Shown in pieces: positions 1 through 9,940 of a stretch of DNA of 64,000 nucleotides. The notes under the pieces are model-generated. The model was given only the letters and a program-made list of their open reading frames with translations, was not told the DNA's origin and did not search any database. The DNA is from Bacteroidales bacterium UBA5382. Its GTDB lineage: Bacteria; Bacteroidota; Bacteroidia; Bacteroidales; Dysgonomonadaceae. Numbering within the stretch: position 1 is the stretch's first letter; each line of letters opens with the position of its first letter. A program made the position numbers and the translations under genes. The DNA is taken from contig DHOU01000037.1 of NCBI GenBank assembly GCA_002409745.1, forward strand, positions 16,427 to 80,426, read 5' to 3'.

Positions 1-54
1 CCCCAACCGGAAAAAGAAGTGAGAATAGAGGATGAGTTAGCCGAAATATTATAA
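1..54 (+). CDS. C-terminal end of an unidentified protein (partial)
   Basis: The window opens inside a reading frame that runs 17 codons and stops with TAA at 52-54. The visible tail is charged and ends EDELAEIL. The fragment is too short to assign to a family. Its position upstream of a polysaccharide locus suggests an earlier gene of that locus, but this is inference. Confidence 0.4.
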   Translation, partial: PQPEKEVRIEDELAEIL

Positions 55-120
55 GTCAAACTCCCTACACTCATCTGCAAATCGGTAAATATTATCAGAC
101 TTATGTAGGTTAATTACTAG

Positions 121-303
121 AATGTATTCCGCAAGACTTTTTCATTAAGGAGGTATTACTCTCTACATTTTCCAACAATTGATGAAATAATGGATCGCCC
201 AAAATATCATTACCGTAAAGGAAACTATGCGCACCAGATATTTTACGGATATGTCGTTGTTGATAAAGATGAGGAACAGACTGCAACATTATTATTAACC
301 TAA
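121..303 (+). pseudogene. Short open stretch upstream of the polysaccharide genes, probable gene remnant
   Basis: A 60-codon frame is open between a TAG at 118-120 and a TAA at 301-303. Its only ATG is at 190, which would give a 37-residue product rich in Tyr and His (for example KYHYRKGNYAHQ). The amino-acid composition looks protein-like rather than random, but I recognise no family and there is no good ribosome binding site. The rest of 55-439 holds nothing recognisable. The most likely reading is the remnant of a gene destroyed during turnover of the locus. Confidence 0.3.
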
Positions 304-439
304 ATTTAGAGATAAAATTGAATTTCTTCAGGGAAATATCTGCGGTGGATTAAAGAGTGATTTTTTTTGCTAGTTCTATCTCGCGAAGAATTGCTAAAAT
401 ACTTTTTTAATGAATAATCTTGTTAAAAAATAAATAACG

Positions 440-1456
440 ATGTTCGATATAAAATTACTTGTGAAAAAATTAGTGGGAAAAAAGAATATACAACGTTTCA
501 GGACAATGTTTATTTATCCTATGAAACTGAAACAGAATTACCTGATGGATTACCATCTGTATAAAAAACACTCGACCATTTTTACTCGAAACACTTTTTC
601 AAAATTGGAATGCGAGATCACCTTGCGATATCATTCCATTGAAAAAGGATTTGTACACTCGCCTATCAGGTCGGGCTTCGGCAAACAAAGAGTAATCGAA
701 TTGATAGAGCTATTAAAAAATGGGACAATTATGGAACACTTTGGTAGCGTTCAGGTGCAGGCGGCAATTAACATTCTCTGCAAATATTTCGAAATGCATC
801 AAACCAATGGATTCGATATTTCGGATTATTATCCCGAAGCAGATTACCAATTCTTTAAAACGATGTTAATCTCTGACTTCGGCACCAAAAAAGAACATTC
901 GAAAGAATCCTTTTTCTTATTTTCAAATGCTGACTTTAAGAGTTTCTCCACTTCTAGATGCAGTGTGAGAAGTTTCTCAGGAGAAAAAATATCAAAAGAA
1001 ATAATCCGAGAAGTAATTACGCTCGCCAACAATGCACCGAGCGTTTGTAATAGGCAACCAGCATTCGTTTATCTGATAGAGAATAAAATATTAATAGACA
1101 CTATACTTTCTATTCAAGGGGGATTAAAAAGTCATACAGAAACACTTAACCAATTGATTGTTTTGACATGCAACAGAAATTATTTTTATTCGATCGGCGA
1201 AAGAAATCAATTATACATTGACGGAGGAATTTATTTGATGAATTTACTTTATGCCCTGCATTATTACCAGATAGCAGCCTGCCCATGTCATTGGGGGATG
1301 CCTGTGAAGGCCGACAAACAAATAAGGACACTCTTGTCGCTGAAAGAATCCGAACAAGTGATATCTCTCATAGCCATAGGTATACCGACTGAAACGTTCG
1401 CAACAACATTATCACCTCGAAGAAATTATAATGAAAATTTAAACGTAATAGACTAA
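440..1456 (+). CDS. Nitroreductase-like protein of a polysaccharide locus
   Basis: This 338-residue protein has an alpha-helical N-terminal half without an obvious family match and a C-terminal half resembling the nitroreductase fold. The latter begins near residue 175 with a CSVRSF motif, the SxR entry typical of FMN-binding nitroreductases, followed by an APSVCNRQP stretch. Nitroreductase-like proteins beside polysaccharide pyruvyl transferases are a recurrent arrangement in Bacteroidota exopolysaccharide loci, and the next gene here is such a transferase, starting one base after this stop. The role is probably redox modification of a sugar or a partner flavoprotein. The substrate cannot be told from sequence. 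Confidence 0.7.
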   Translation: MFDIKLLVKKLVGKKNIQRFRTMFIYPMKLKQNYLMDYHLYKKHSTIFTRNTFSKLECEITLRYHSIEKGFVHSPIRSGFGKQRVIELIELLKNGTIMEHFGSVQVQAAINILCKYFEMHQTNGFDISDYYPEADYQFFKTMLISDFGTKKEHSKESFFLFSNADFKSFSTSRCSVRSFSGEKISKEIIREVITLANNAPSVCNRQPAFVYLIENKILIDTILSIQGGLKSHTETLNQLIVLTCNRNYFYSIGERNQLYIDGGIYLMNLLYALHYYQIAACPCHWGMPVKADKQIRTLLSLKESEQVISLIAIGIPTETFATTLSPRRNYNENLNVID

Positions 1457-2602
1457 ATGAAAATAGGAATCTTAACGCAACCTTTGTATAACAATTACGG
1501 AGGAATATTACAAAACTACGCCCTGCAAACGGTATTGAAAAATATGGGACATGAAGTTTACACCATTGATAGAAGAAGTCCGCCAATGTCGCCGTTCCGT
1601 AAAGCTGCATCCATTGCTAAAAGAATCCTGCTGCGTATGGTTAGCCAAAAAACACGTATTAGAGTTTGGCCAACTGCACATGAGTCGGCTATTGTTTCGC
1701 AACATACACAACATTTCATCAATGAACATATTCAACGAACGCGAATCGTTACCTCAACAGCTGAATTAAAACAACTTCACAGGGAGTATCGTTTTGACGC
1801 TTACATTGTTGGTAGTGATCAGGTCTGGCGGCCGAAATATTCCCCCTGCCTACCAAATTATTTTTTGGATTTTATAGAGAACGACAAGTCAGTAAAAAAG
1901 ATAGCCTATGCCGCCTCTTTCGGTGTAGATGATTGGGAGTTCAGCGACGCACAAACAGCTTCGTGCGCAAGACTGGCTCAACAATTCGATGCAGTTTCTG
2001 TCAGAGAAGACTCGGCTGTTCGGTTATGTAAAGAATATTTGGCGATTGAAGCAGTTCACGTGCTTGATCCTACCATGCTGCTCGATAAAAAGAAATATAT
2101 TGAGTTGGTGGAAAATCACAACACCCAGAAAAGCAAAGGAAATCTATTTGTCTATATATTGGATCACACCGAAGATAAAGAAAAAATCATTAATGAAATT
2201 GCAGATTCTCAGCAATTAATTCCTTTTGAAGTAATGCCGCAATCATATTTTAATGAAAGTAAGAAAGCTACAAGTATCAATAACTACATCTTTCCTCCGG
2301 TTACAGAATGGCTTCGCGCTTTCATGGATGCTGAATTTATCGTGACCGATTCTTTTCACGGTGCTGTTTTTTCTATTGTCTTTGGTAAACCATTTGTTGT
2401 TTTTGCTAATTATGGTAGAGGTATTGGTAGAATTACATCTTTATTGAGAATGTTTGGTTTAGAAAGTTCCCTAATTTTATTCAATGATGTAGGTTATAAC
2501 AATATTACAAAAAGCGATTCAGTTTTTAAGAACTATAAGAAAAAACAGATAGGAGAACTATTGACTAAGAGTCTGTTATTTTTTAACATTTTAAATAATT
2601 GA
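1457..2602 (+). CDS. Polysaccharide pyruvyl transferase family protein
   Basis: The 381-residue product matches the polysaccharide pyruvyl transferase family (CsaB/WcaK-like), which moves pyruvate from phosphoenolpyruvate onto sugar hydroxyls as a ketal. Diagnostic stretches are the N-terminal NYGGILQNYALQ segment, GSDQVWRP near residue 118, and SFHGAVFSIVFGKP near residue 300. The start directly abuts the previous stop, so the two genes are translationally linked. The protein has no signal peptide and is expected to act in the cytoplasm on a lipid-linked oligosaccharide. Pyruvylation gives the glycan negative charge. The acceptor sugar is unknown. Confidence 0.88.
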   Translation: MKIGILTQPLYNNYGGILQNYALQTVLKNMGHEVYTIDRRSPPMSPFRKAASIAKRILLRMVSQKTRIRVWPTAHESAIVSQHTQHFINEHIQRTRIVTSTAELKQLHREYRFDAYIVGSDQVWRPKYSPCLPNYFLDFIENDKSVKKIAYAASFGVDDWEFSDAQTASCARLAQQFDAVSVREDSAVRLCKEYLAIEAVHVLDPTMLLDKKKYIELVENHNTQKSKGNLFVYILDHTEDKEKIINEIADSQQLIPFEVMPQSYFNESKKATSINNYIFPPVTEWLRAFMDAEFIVTDSFHGAVFSIVFGKPFVVFANYGRGIGRITSLLRMFGLESSLILFNDVGYNNITKSDSVFKNYKKKQIGELLTKSLLFFNILNN

Positions 2603-2604
2603 AT

Positions 2605-3594
2605 ATGATCAGCATAATTATCATAGGAAAAAATGAAGGGGGGAAGTTGATTAAGTGTTTGGAAAGTGTGTCTAATTTAATCCATTCCAATAAAGAAATT
2701 TTGTTTGAAGTAATTTATATTGATTCTAATTCTACAGACAACAGCATTGTTAATGCTCGAAATTTCGGTGATAATATTCGAATATATAAAATAAATGGAA
2801 AAACCAATGCGGCAATAGCACGAAATATTGGAGCAAAAGAAGCAAAAGGCGATGTATTGTTTTTCCTAGATGGAGATATGGAAGTGAATATCACTTTTCT
2901 TAATCATGCAGTTTCAAACGGACAATTAACTTATGATGTGGTTACTGGACATATAAACGATTATATTTATAATGATGAAGGAATATTTCAGAGAGTAAAA
3001 TTAAGGACATATAAAGAAAACATTCCGGTAGAACTGCAGATTATAAATACTTTAGGAGGTGTTTTTTTAATTAAAAAAAGAATTTGGAATACTATAGGTG
3101 GAATGAGAACAAAGTATAAACTCAATGAGGATTTTGATATTTCATTTCGATTGAGAAAAAACAAAATAAAATTAGTAAGACTTCCATATTTAATTGTGAA
3201 CCATCATACATTCGAATATCTAGGTATTAAGGAAATGACGAAAACTCTTTTTTGTGGAAAAATTTTTTATCCTGCTATGCTGTTTAGAGAGCATTTTTTA
3301 CTTCATTTCATTTGGAAACATGCTATTCGTAGCAATTATTCAGCCATCCTTCTTTTTATTAGTCTTGTCTTTTTTGCTATTAGGGTTAATTATGGTGTCG
3401 TATTTTTATTTTTATATTGCATCGTGATTATTATTCGAACTTTTTTTAACATGAGAACAAATGTTTCTCGTGAAAACAACATTATATATTTTATATGTAG
3501 ATTAGTTTATCATATAACGAATGATATCTCTTTTTGGCTTGGATTCTTTTTCTTTCATCCTAAGAATCACAAATTAAAATATGAAAAAGTTTAA
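2605..3594 (+). CDS. Family 2 glycosyltransferase with C-terminal membrane anchor
   Basis: This is a GT-A fold glycosyltransferase. It has the N-terminal SIIIIGKNEGG strand-loop, a DSNSTDNS nucleotide-sugar segment and a FLDGDME DxD-type metal site near residue 90. A conserved NEDFDISFR stretch supplies the probable catalytic acid region. Two hydrophobic helices near residues 245-290 probably anchor it to the inner membrane. I place the start at the ATG at 2605, because the in-frame TTG at 2599 lies inside the preceding gene. The protein is about 329 residues. It probably extends a polyprenol-linked repeat unit; donor and linkage cannot be inferred. Confidence 0.85.
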   Translation: MISIIIIGKNEGGKLIKCLESVSNLIHSNKEILFEVIYIDSNSTDNSIVNARNFGDNIRIYKINGKTNAAIARNIGAKEAKGDVLFFLDGDMEVNITFLNHAVSNGQLTYDVVTGHINDYIYNDEGIFQRVKLRTYKENIPVELQIINTLGGVFLIKKRIWNTIGGMRTKYKLNEDFDISFRLRKNKIKLVRLPYLIVNHHTFEYLGIKEMTKTLFCGKIFYPAMLFREHFLLHFIWKHAIRSNYSAILLFISLVFFAIRVNYGVVFLFLYCIVIIIRTFFNMRTNVSRENNIIYFICRLVYHITNDISFWLGFFFFHPKNHKLKYEKV

Positions 3595-3657
3595 TCTGTT
3601 AGTTTTAAGCATTTTGTAGAGTTTATAATACTTCAATTCTAAAATCTCATTATTAAG

Positions 3658-4809
3658 ATGTTGCAAAGCCTGTTTGTGTATGGTTCGTTATCGTTGGCGC
3701 TCTTCTTTCTAGGAAAAAATGCAGAGGGAAGAGAGAGATATTATAATAACTTAGGGCGGCAACCCTCTTTTTGGGCGTGGGAAACAATTGTCTTGCTCTT
3801 TTTGGTTGCCTTTATATCGGGTGTACGTTGGAATGTTGGAGTAGATTATCTCAGTTATTTGGAAAAATATAATAACTATCTTACCTTAGGACATACGAAT
3901 AGAAAATTTGAGTGGGGATTTGACGCAATATCACGGATATTCGCTTATTTAAACGCGCACTTCTCTATTTATTTTGGCTTTTGGGCGCTATTGCAATTCT
4001 TTTTTATCTATTATGCTCTTAAAGATGAGCGGTATTTATGGCCATATTTAGGATTTGTAATTATATTCGGGCCACATTATTTGAGTTGGATGAACGGTAT
4101 CAGACAGATGCTTGCGGCATGTATGTTTGTCTATGCTGTACAATTTATCAAATTCCGGAAATTAATTCCCTATTTGCTTATTATATTAGCGGCGACTTTA
4201 ATTCATAAATCGGCTATCCTTCTTATTCTCTTTTATTTTATTCCTCAAAAAGACTATTTTAAAAACAGATACGTCAATTTAGCATTATGCATCGTTACGC
4301 TAATTATAGGACTAAATCCATACTGGTTGCAAGCCACAGATTCCCTAAAACTGGTTTTGAGTTCGATTGGATATGAGGGATATGCTGACAATTTTGATAT
4401 TTTGGTTGATTCTAAAACTCAAATGGCACTTGGACCGCGCCGTCTTTCCATTATTTTACTCAATATGCTAGTTGTCTGGTATACACCTAAATTAAAATCG
4501 GATTTTGAGGAGACGAATTATGTTACGTATTTTAATTTAGCCTTTATAGGCGTTCTTCTTCATAATTTGTTTGCTAATGCCGGACATATCTTCCTTCGTC
4601 CTGTGACTTATTTCACAATATTTCTGGCATTGACTACGTCCTATTTATTGTGTTATCTGAAACTCAAATCTCCTAAAGGGGTATCCATTGAATTTATTAT
4701 TGTTTTTCTGTTGGCCATATCCAATGTGCTTATTTCAATTGTCGCGGATTACGGGAAAGGAGATATGGACACAACAAATTATAAATTCTTCTGGAATTAT
4801 GTTTTTTAG
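3658..4809 (+). CDS. EpsG family membrane protein, probable repeat-unit polymerase
   Basis: This 383-residue protein has roughly ten hydrophobic segments. The N-terminal RWNVGVDYLSYLEKY stretch and the ISWMNGIRQ-like segment (here LSWMNGIRQM near residue 145) are hallmarks of the EpsG/Wzy-type family. These inner-membrane proteins polymerise lipid-linked repeat units on the periplasmic side. It is the only multi-spanning protein in the visible locus, so it is the best candidate for the polymerase. No flippase is visible, so that gene would lie upstream of the window or elsewhere. Confidence 0.8.
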   Translation: MLQSLFVYGSLSLALFFLGKNAEGRERYYNNLGRQPSFWAWETIVLLFLVAFISGVRWNVGVDYLSYLEKYNNYLTLGHTNRKFEWGFDAISRIFAYLNAHFSIYFGFWALLQFFFIYYALKDERYLWPYLGFVIIFGPHYLSWMNGIRQMLAACMFVYAVQFIKFRKLIPYLLIILAATLIHKSAILLILFYFIPQKDYFKNRYVNLALCIVTLIIGLNPYWLQATDSLKLVLSSIGYEGYADNFDILVDSKTQMALGPRRLSIILLNMLVVWYTPKLKSDFEETNYVTYFNLAFIGVLLHNLFANAGHIFLRPVTYFTIFLALTTSYLLCYLKLKSPKGVSIEFIIVFLLAISNVLISIVADYGKGDMDTTNYKFFWNYVF

Positions 4810-4978
4810 AATTCGATACTTAATATATCGATAATGGATAGAATAATACAAATTCTGTTTGTCGGGATTGTTATTGTTGATTAATTTAATATGCAACTCT
4901 CGTTTTGGCGAACAGTTGTATGAAACATCTTGATTTCCTTAGTTAAATTGAAGAATATATCATAATTAGAAAAATAAA

Positions 4979-6049
4979 ATGAATTACATTGATTCCAATA
5001 TTCTTTTCGTCGGCCCCTATTCAAAAAAGCCCAAAGGAGGAGTAGCTTTTGTACTGAGCGAGTACGAAAAACTTTTTCCGGATGCATACTTCCTGACATC
5101 GACGGTCTCAAAAAATAGACTTACAAAAGTGTTTAGCTTTATGGGAGGAGTAATACGATTTGTGTATTTATTACTTACTCAACCGGGAATAAAAATTGTC
5201 CATATACATGGGGCATCTTACAAAAGTTTTAAGCGTAAATATATTTTTTTTAGAATTGCAAAATGGTTCAATAAAAAGGTCATATACCATATTCATGGGG
5301 GCGGATATCAATTGTTTTTCCAAAATGCATCTCCTAAAATAAAACAGAGGATTCGACATTTCATCAATAATTCAGATTGCTTGATTTGTTTGTCCGAAAG
5401 CTGGAAAACTTTTTTTACACAAAATTTCCAACCTCAAAATATTGTAATTATTCCTAATATTATCCCTCTACCAATAAGAGTCAATGTGCCTTTTAAATCG
5501 AAAAATTGTTTTGTAAAGTTTCTCTTTTTAGGACTTATCGATAACAACAAAGGCGTTTGGTTTTTATTGGAAGTGTTGCATGAACATAAAAGAGAGTTAT
5601 TGCACAAAGCGATTTTCTATATAGGAGGAAATGGGCAAACAAAGGAATTAGAACGAAAAATTGCCGAATATGATTTAGGTGAGATGGTCAAATTTATTGG
5701 CTGGATAGATGGCGAAGAAAAACAAAAACAATTATCGAATGCCGATATTTATATATTGCCTTCCTATAACGAAGGCTTACCCATTTCAATTCTTGAAGCC
5801 ATGTCATATTCACTTCCCATACTTTCAACGACAGTTGGCGGTATTCCTGAAATTGTTTCGAATGAGAACGGGCGATTAATCACTCCTGGTAACAAAGAGC
5901 AATTGTGGTCGGCAATAGAATTTTTTATTAACGCCGATAAAATAACTTTAGCTAAAATGGGGCAAGTAAGCAAACTAAAAGCTAACCCTCATTTACCGGA
6001 CGAAGTACAAGACAAACTATACTCATTATATAATGGAATTCTAAAATAA
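4979..6049 (+). CDS. Family 4 glycosyltransferase
   Basis: This 356-residue GT-B fold transferase shows the GPYSKKPKGGVAFV nucleotide-sugar entry loop at the N-terminus, HIHGGG in the N-terminal domain, and FLGLIDNNKG opening the C-terminal domain. The retaining-enzyme EGLPISILEAM motif with its E-x7-E pair is near residue 265. It is preceded by a 169-bp gap after the polymerase and followed, two bases later, by the CapK-like gene, with which it is probably co-translated. It is expected to add a sugar to the repeat unit on the cytoplasmic face. Confidence 0.88.
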   Translation: MNYIDSNILFVGPYSKKPKGGVAFVLSEYEKLFPDAYFLTSTVSKNRLTKVFSFMGGVIRFVYLLLTQPGIKIVHIHGASYKSFKRKYIFFRIAKWFNKKVIYHIHGGGYQLFFQNASPKIKQRIRHFINNSDCLICLSESWKTFFTQNFQPQNIVIIPNIIPLPIRVNVPFKSKNCFVKFLFLGLIDNNKGVWFLLEVLHEHKRELLHKAIFYIGGNGQTKELERKIAEYDLGEMVKFIGWIDGEEKQKQLSNADIYILPSYNEGLPISILEAMSYSLPILSTTVGGIPEIVSNENGRLITPGNKEQLWSAIEFFINADKITLAKMGQVSKLKANPHLPDEVQDKLYSLYNGILK

Positions 6050-6051
6050 AA

Positions 6052-7338
6052 ATGGGACTCAAAATATATTTGATTGAAACATTAAAGTATCTGTTACGTT
6101 CAGATCCAATTATACACAGGAAAATAAAAGAAGTTGAAAGATTGTATAATATGAGCGATCAAGAGAGGCGAGATTATGAAAACGAATCCTTTCTTAGAAT
6201 TTTTCGTGCTGTAATCCGAAAATCAAAATTTTATAAAGAGTTGTATGCTCAAGCTGGAATTTTGGAAACAGACATAGAAAGTATTAATGATATTAAAAAA
6301 CTTCCGGTAATAACAAAATCGCAAATAAAGCAATGTTCAAAAGATTTATTAACGGTTCCCCGATATAAAGTTAGAATCGCACATACAAGTGGAACGACGG
6401 GGGAACCCTTGATAGTATATAATAGTTGGAATTCCATATGGTCAGCAAGAGCTTACCATTATCTTTACTATAAGAATTGCGGATATAAGTATGGAAAAGA
6501 TAAAGCTGTGTCATTGCGTGGACATTTGGGGCGTCATGAGACAAAAATGAATATACATCTGGCTAAAACTTTATTCCTTTCTTCCTATAATATCAGACAA
6601 GAAACTATCAGAGACTATTATAAATCGATAAAAGAATATAATCCCAAAGCAATATTCGGTTATCCCAGCAGTTTATACAATCTTGCCTTTCTATTAAAAG
6701 ATAATGGGTTATCTTTAGATATTCCTCTTGGATTTACGTCCTCAGAAACATTATATGAATATCAGAGAGGATTAATATCCGAAATCTTTAACTGCGAAAT
6801 ATATGACCTGTACGGAAACACAGAGAATGCTGTACTTCTCTATGAATCAAATGATCATTCCGGTTATTATCTTGCTCCTGGATATTGTCATTTAGAAATA
6901 AAAAAGGATTGTATGCTAGCTACTTCTTTTACAGATATGGCTTGGCCATTAATTCGATATTGTGTAACAGATATTGTTGAGCCCTCAGATAGTATCGAAA
7001 GATGTCAAAGCCAACCCATACTTGTTAAATATATTCAGGGACGAACAGAAAGTAAGATTATATGTAAAGACGGTACTATAATAGGCCGACTTGATTTACT
7101 TTTCAAGACAGCTAAAGGGATAAGGATGGCACAAATCATCCAGCGCGAACATGGGAAAATAGAAGTTAATATTGTTCCGGATAAGGGCTTCGACCAGATG
7201 GATATTGTAACTATAGAGCAAAGCATTGATAAACGCATAGGTAGAGACAATATAGATTATACAATCAATAGTATTTCCCCTGAAGATATAATCTATTCTA
7301 CTCGTAATAAATTCAATCAGATTGTTTCTTATTTGTAG
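6052..7338 (+). CDS. CapK / phenylacetate-CoA ligase-like adenylate-forming enzyme
   Basis: The 428-residue protein belongs to the adenylate-forming superfamily. HTSGTTGEPL at residues 111-120 is the ATP-binding P-loop signature, and YDLYGNTENAV near residue 255 corresponds to the A5 motif. CapK-type members are frequent in capsule and exopolysaccharide loci, where they are thought to activate an acid for attachment to a sugar or carrier. The acyl carrier protein cassette 3 kb downstream offers a possible acceptor, though this link is inference. The gene starts two bases after the GT4 stop. Confidence 0.8.
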   Translation: MGLKIYLIETLKYLLRSDPIIHRKIKEVERLYNMSDQERRDYENESFLRIFRAVIRKSKFYKELYAQAGILETDIESINDIKKLPVITKSQIKQCSKDLLTVPRYKVRIAHTSGTTGEPLIVYNSWNSIWSARAYHYLYYKNCGYKYGKDKAVSLRGHLGRHETKMNIHLAKTLFLSSYNIRQETIRDYYKSIKEYNPKAIFGYPSSLYNLAFLLKDNGLSLDIPLGFTSSETLYEYQRGLISEIFNCEIYDLYGNTENAVLLYESNDHSGYYLAPGYCHLEIKKDCMLATSFTDMAWPLIRYCVTDIVEPSDSIERCQSQPILVKYIQGRTESKIICKDGTIIGRLDLLFKTAKGIRMAQIIQREHGKIEVNIVPDKGFDQMDIVTIEQSIDKRIGRDNIDYTINSISPEDIIYSTRNKFNQIVSYL

Positions 7339-7419
7339 AAGTTTCCATATCTATTATCTTATTTGTTTTGTGGAAATATTCACTTTCAAGAATTCTATCT
7401 TGAAAGAATAAATAATATT

Positions 7420-8604
7420 ATGAACATTTCTGTATTATCATCATTAACTTCTTTACGAATCTACTGCGAAAAAGAAGATTTTTCCGGTTGGGATCCTTAT
7501 GATGGATTAAACTCTAAAGTGTTTCAGGTATTGCCGTTTTTTAAACACTCGGCTCTCTGTCGTTTGTTGGTTATTCAAGGATTTAAACGAAGTCCGGTGA
7601 ACTTACGCCGTATTGCCTTTGTCCCGAAAGAACATAACGCCAAAGGTATCGCGTTGTTTTTAAATGGATATTGTAATCTTTATCATGCTCTTCAAAAAGG
7701 TGTCGACATTGGAATGTTGCAGAAGGACTGTTTGGGTAAAATACATTTTCTGGCTGAGTTGTTGCTCTCTCTCCAAAGCAAAGGTTACAGCGGTGCCTGT
7801 TGGGGTTATAATTTCGACTGGCAGGCGCGTCGTTTGTTTCTTTTCCCTAAAAATACTCCAACAGTAGTCGCGACATCTTTTGCAGTAGACGCATTATGTG
7901 AAGCGTATGAAGTAACACGAAATGAAAACTGGTTGAATGCGGCTTTATCCGCTGCAGATTTTGTTATCAACGATTTGCACCGGGCAGAATACGGCGATGG
8001 CTTTTTGTTCTCATACAGTCCGTTATCCGGAAATAATACTGTGTTCAACGCATCTTTATTGGGGAGTAAGCTCTTGAGCCGATGTTATCATTATACAAAG
8101 GAGGATGAATATAAACGGTTGGCTAAGGAATCGGTTAAGGCCTGTTGCACTGCTCAAAATGAAGATGGTTCGTGGGTATACGGCATGTTACCCGTACAGT
8201 CTTGGATTGATAGTTTTCATACCGGATATAACTTGGATGCATTGCAAACGTTTCAGGATTTGACTGGGGATGTTTCCTTCCAAGAAAATATAAACAAGGG
8301 ATTTGAGTTTTTTATCCATAACTTTTTTCTGTCTGACGGCACCCCGAGATATTATCATAACCAAACGTATCCAATAGACATCCATTGCCCGGGTGAACTT
8401 TTCGTGGTTTTGTCGAAATTGGACAAGTTCGAGGAATGGAAGCCGTTAGCTGAAAATGTTCTTAATTGGACGCTAAAAAACATGCAGGATAAAAAAGGAT
8501 ATTTTTATTATCAACTAAAGCCTCGTTTTAGTTCTAAAATTCCCTATATGCGTTGGAGCAACGCGTTTATGTTTAATGCGCTGTCTCATTATATAAATAG
8601 ATAA
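7420..8604 (+). CDS. Alpha/alpha-barrel (six-hairpin-like) polysaccharide biosynthesis protein
   Basis: I take the start at the ATG at 7420 (MNISVLSS), because the upstream extension to 7363 is poorly protein-like. The 394-residue product has repeated helical hairpins with aromatic motifs (GACWGYNFDWQAR, EDGSWVYG, DSFHTGYNLDAL, MRWSNAFMF) characteristic of (alpha/alpha)6 toroids. Related proteins in Bacteroidota polysaccharide loci are often annotated only as delta-aminolevulinic acid dehydratase or as six-hairpin glycosidase-like, and some resemble the C-terminal domain of glucuronyl C5-epimerases. A uronic-acid epimerase, lyase or hydrolase role is possible but unproven. No signal peptide is seen. 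Confidence 0.6.
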   Translation: MNISVLSSLTSLRIYCEKEDFSGWDPYDGLNSKVFQVLPFFKHSALCRLLVIQGFKRSPVNLRRIAFVPKEHNAKGIALFLNGYCNLYHALQKGVDIGMLQKDCLGKIHFLAELLLSLQSKGYSGACWGYNFDWQARRLFLFPKNTPTVVATSFAVDALCEAYEVTRNENWLNAALSAADFVINDLHRAEYGDGFLFSYSPLSGNNTVFNASLLGSKLLSRCYHYTKEDEYKRLAKESVKACCTAQNEDGSWVYGMLPVQSWIDSFHTGYNLDALQTFQDLTGDVSFQENINKGFEFFIHNFFLSDGTPRYYHNQTYPIDIHCPGELFVVLSKLDKFEEWKPLAENVLNWTLKNMQDKKGYFYYQLKPRFSSKIPYMRWSNAFMFNALSHYINR

Positions 8605-8615
8605 TCTCGTCGGAA

Positions 8616-8918
8616 ATGGCACACGAAAAAGTTTCGTTAAACGGAGTTGAAGTGTATCCTTTTAACTCTGAAAAAGAACTGTTGGACTATGTGGATATGC
8701 ACCCGGGTATCCTTGTGGCGATCAATGCCGAAAAGATTCTCCATGCAACGGACGAAACAAGAGTGGTTATTAACCGGAACATCAGTTATTGTGATGGTGC
8801 GGGCGTCGGCCGGTATCGCGAAGCATTATCGCCGAAGGCACTATCCGAAATTAGGTCTCTCATCCTGAGAAAGCCCTCGCTTATGGGGATACTTTACGCA
8901 GGAAATGATAATCCGTAG
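8616..8918 (+). pseudogene. N-terminal fragment of a WecG/TagA/CpsF glycosyltransferase
   Basis: The first 65-70 residues align clearly with the intact gene at 9230-9940: NGVEVYPFNSEKELLDYV matches NGIKVFSFTSRKQLIDYI, and VAINAEKILHATDETR matches VAINVEKILHSTHQTR. ISYCDGAGV then matches the first catalytic-domain motif. After this point the similarity fades and the frame stops at residue 100, whereas the family is about 230-250 residues long. The C-terminal two thirds are missing here. A separate broken piece of the middle of such a gene lies at 21.05-21.24 kb. Confidence 0.7.
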
Positions 8919-9229
8919 TTATCTTTAACACTTTAACAATATGAGACGTCCCGTCGCGATTAAAAGTGCTCAACATGTAATGTAACGCTTTTTTTAAGAG
9001 ATAGCTAAAGAACATGATTGAATGAATAGGTTATTCCCGATAGCTCCTAAGTGCCATCATAAATTATTTTTTTCGTGTTTGCTTTATTTTGTATTTCAAA
9101 TAACCACTTTGTTCTGTTATTCAGGATATCAGATAAAACTCGAAATCAGTTTCGAAATTCCGTATATATGTTGAGGCGTTGCATCTATGTTCAATTCACT
9201 GTCAAAAATTATTATATCAATTCTCCAGA
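8919..9229 (+). other. Gene-free spacer between broken and intact wecG-like genes
   Basis: This 311-bp stretch has no open frame of useful length. It contains a small perfect hairpin, TCGAAA-tcag-TTTCGA, near 9140, and a T-rich run typical of Bacteroidota spacers. No promoter with a clear TAnnTTTG element was found. It could hold degraded sequence from the end of the broken wecG-like copy. Confidence 0.4.
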
Positions 9230-9940
9230 ATGAAAGAAGTAATTATTAACGGTATTAAGGTTTTTAGTTTTACGAGTCGAAAACAACTCATTGACTATAT
9301 AAGCGAAGAAAAGAAATGTCTGGTTGCTATTAATGTTGAGAAAATATTGCATTCTACGCACCAAACGCGTGAGATGATTAATGGTAATATAGGGTATGCT
9401 GATGGGATTGGCGCTGTGATAGCATTGCGTAGAAAGGGAATTAAAAAACCGATCAAAATACCCGGATGTGAATTATGGCTGGATATTGTAAATCATTTCT
9501 ATAAATCGAAAACTTTCTACATAATAGGAGCAAAGGAAGAAATTATCCAAAAAACTATTGAAAAACTGAACAAAGATTTTCCCGGTATTGATATTTTAGG
9601 GTACCGCAACGGGTATATAAAATCAAAAGAAGAAGAAATGGATTTGCTCCAAACCATATCGAATCTTAAACCGGACATTGTATTTGTTGCGATGGGATCG
9701 CCTAAACAAGAATTACTCATACAAAAAATGCAGAAATATCATGCTGCAATTTATCAAGGGCTTGGTGGTAGTTTTGATTTATATGTGGGTAATATAAAGC
9801 CTGTACCGGATTGGTGGAAAAAGATTTTTAAATGGGAGGGCTTATATCGTACATTATTGGATTACAAAAATATTAATCGATGGAAAAGACAAAAAGTGTT
9901 TTTTGAGTTTATTCATGCTTTAATTACAAGGAAAATATAA
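9230..9940 (+). CDS. WecG/TagA/CpsF family glycosyltransferase
   Basis: The start is placed at the ATG at 9230 (MKEVIING), which aligns with the start of the broken copy; this gives 236 residues. Family motifs are present in order: NVEKILH, YADGIGAVIALRRKG (nucleotide-sugar site), IPGCELW, the AKEEI loop, and KPDIVFVAMGSPKQE near residue 150, then GLGGSFDLYVG. The family transfers N-acetylmannosamine or N-acetylmannosaminuronic acid to polyprenyl-linked GlcNAc, and in Bacteroidota it commonly sits at the end of exopolysaccharide loci. The C-terminus ends with a basic segment expected to touch the membrane. Confidence 0.88.
   Translation: MKEVIINGIKVFSFTSRKQLIDYISEEKKCLVAINVEKILHSTHQTREMINGNIGYADGIGAVIALRRKGIKKPIKIPGCELWLDIVNHFYKSKTFYIIGAKEEIIQKTIEKLNKDFPGIDILGYRNGYIKSKEEEMDLLQTISNLKPDIVFVAMGSPKQELLIQKMQKYHAAIYQGLGGSFDLYVGNIKPVPDWWKKIFKWEGLYRTLLDYKNINRWKRQKVFFEFIHALITRKI

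Noticed and set aside
8647..8868. Alternative frame of the broken wecG-like gene
   Set aside because: The translation lacks the family motifs, which are all in the frame starting at 8616.
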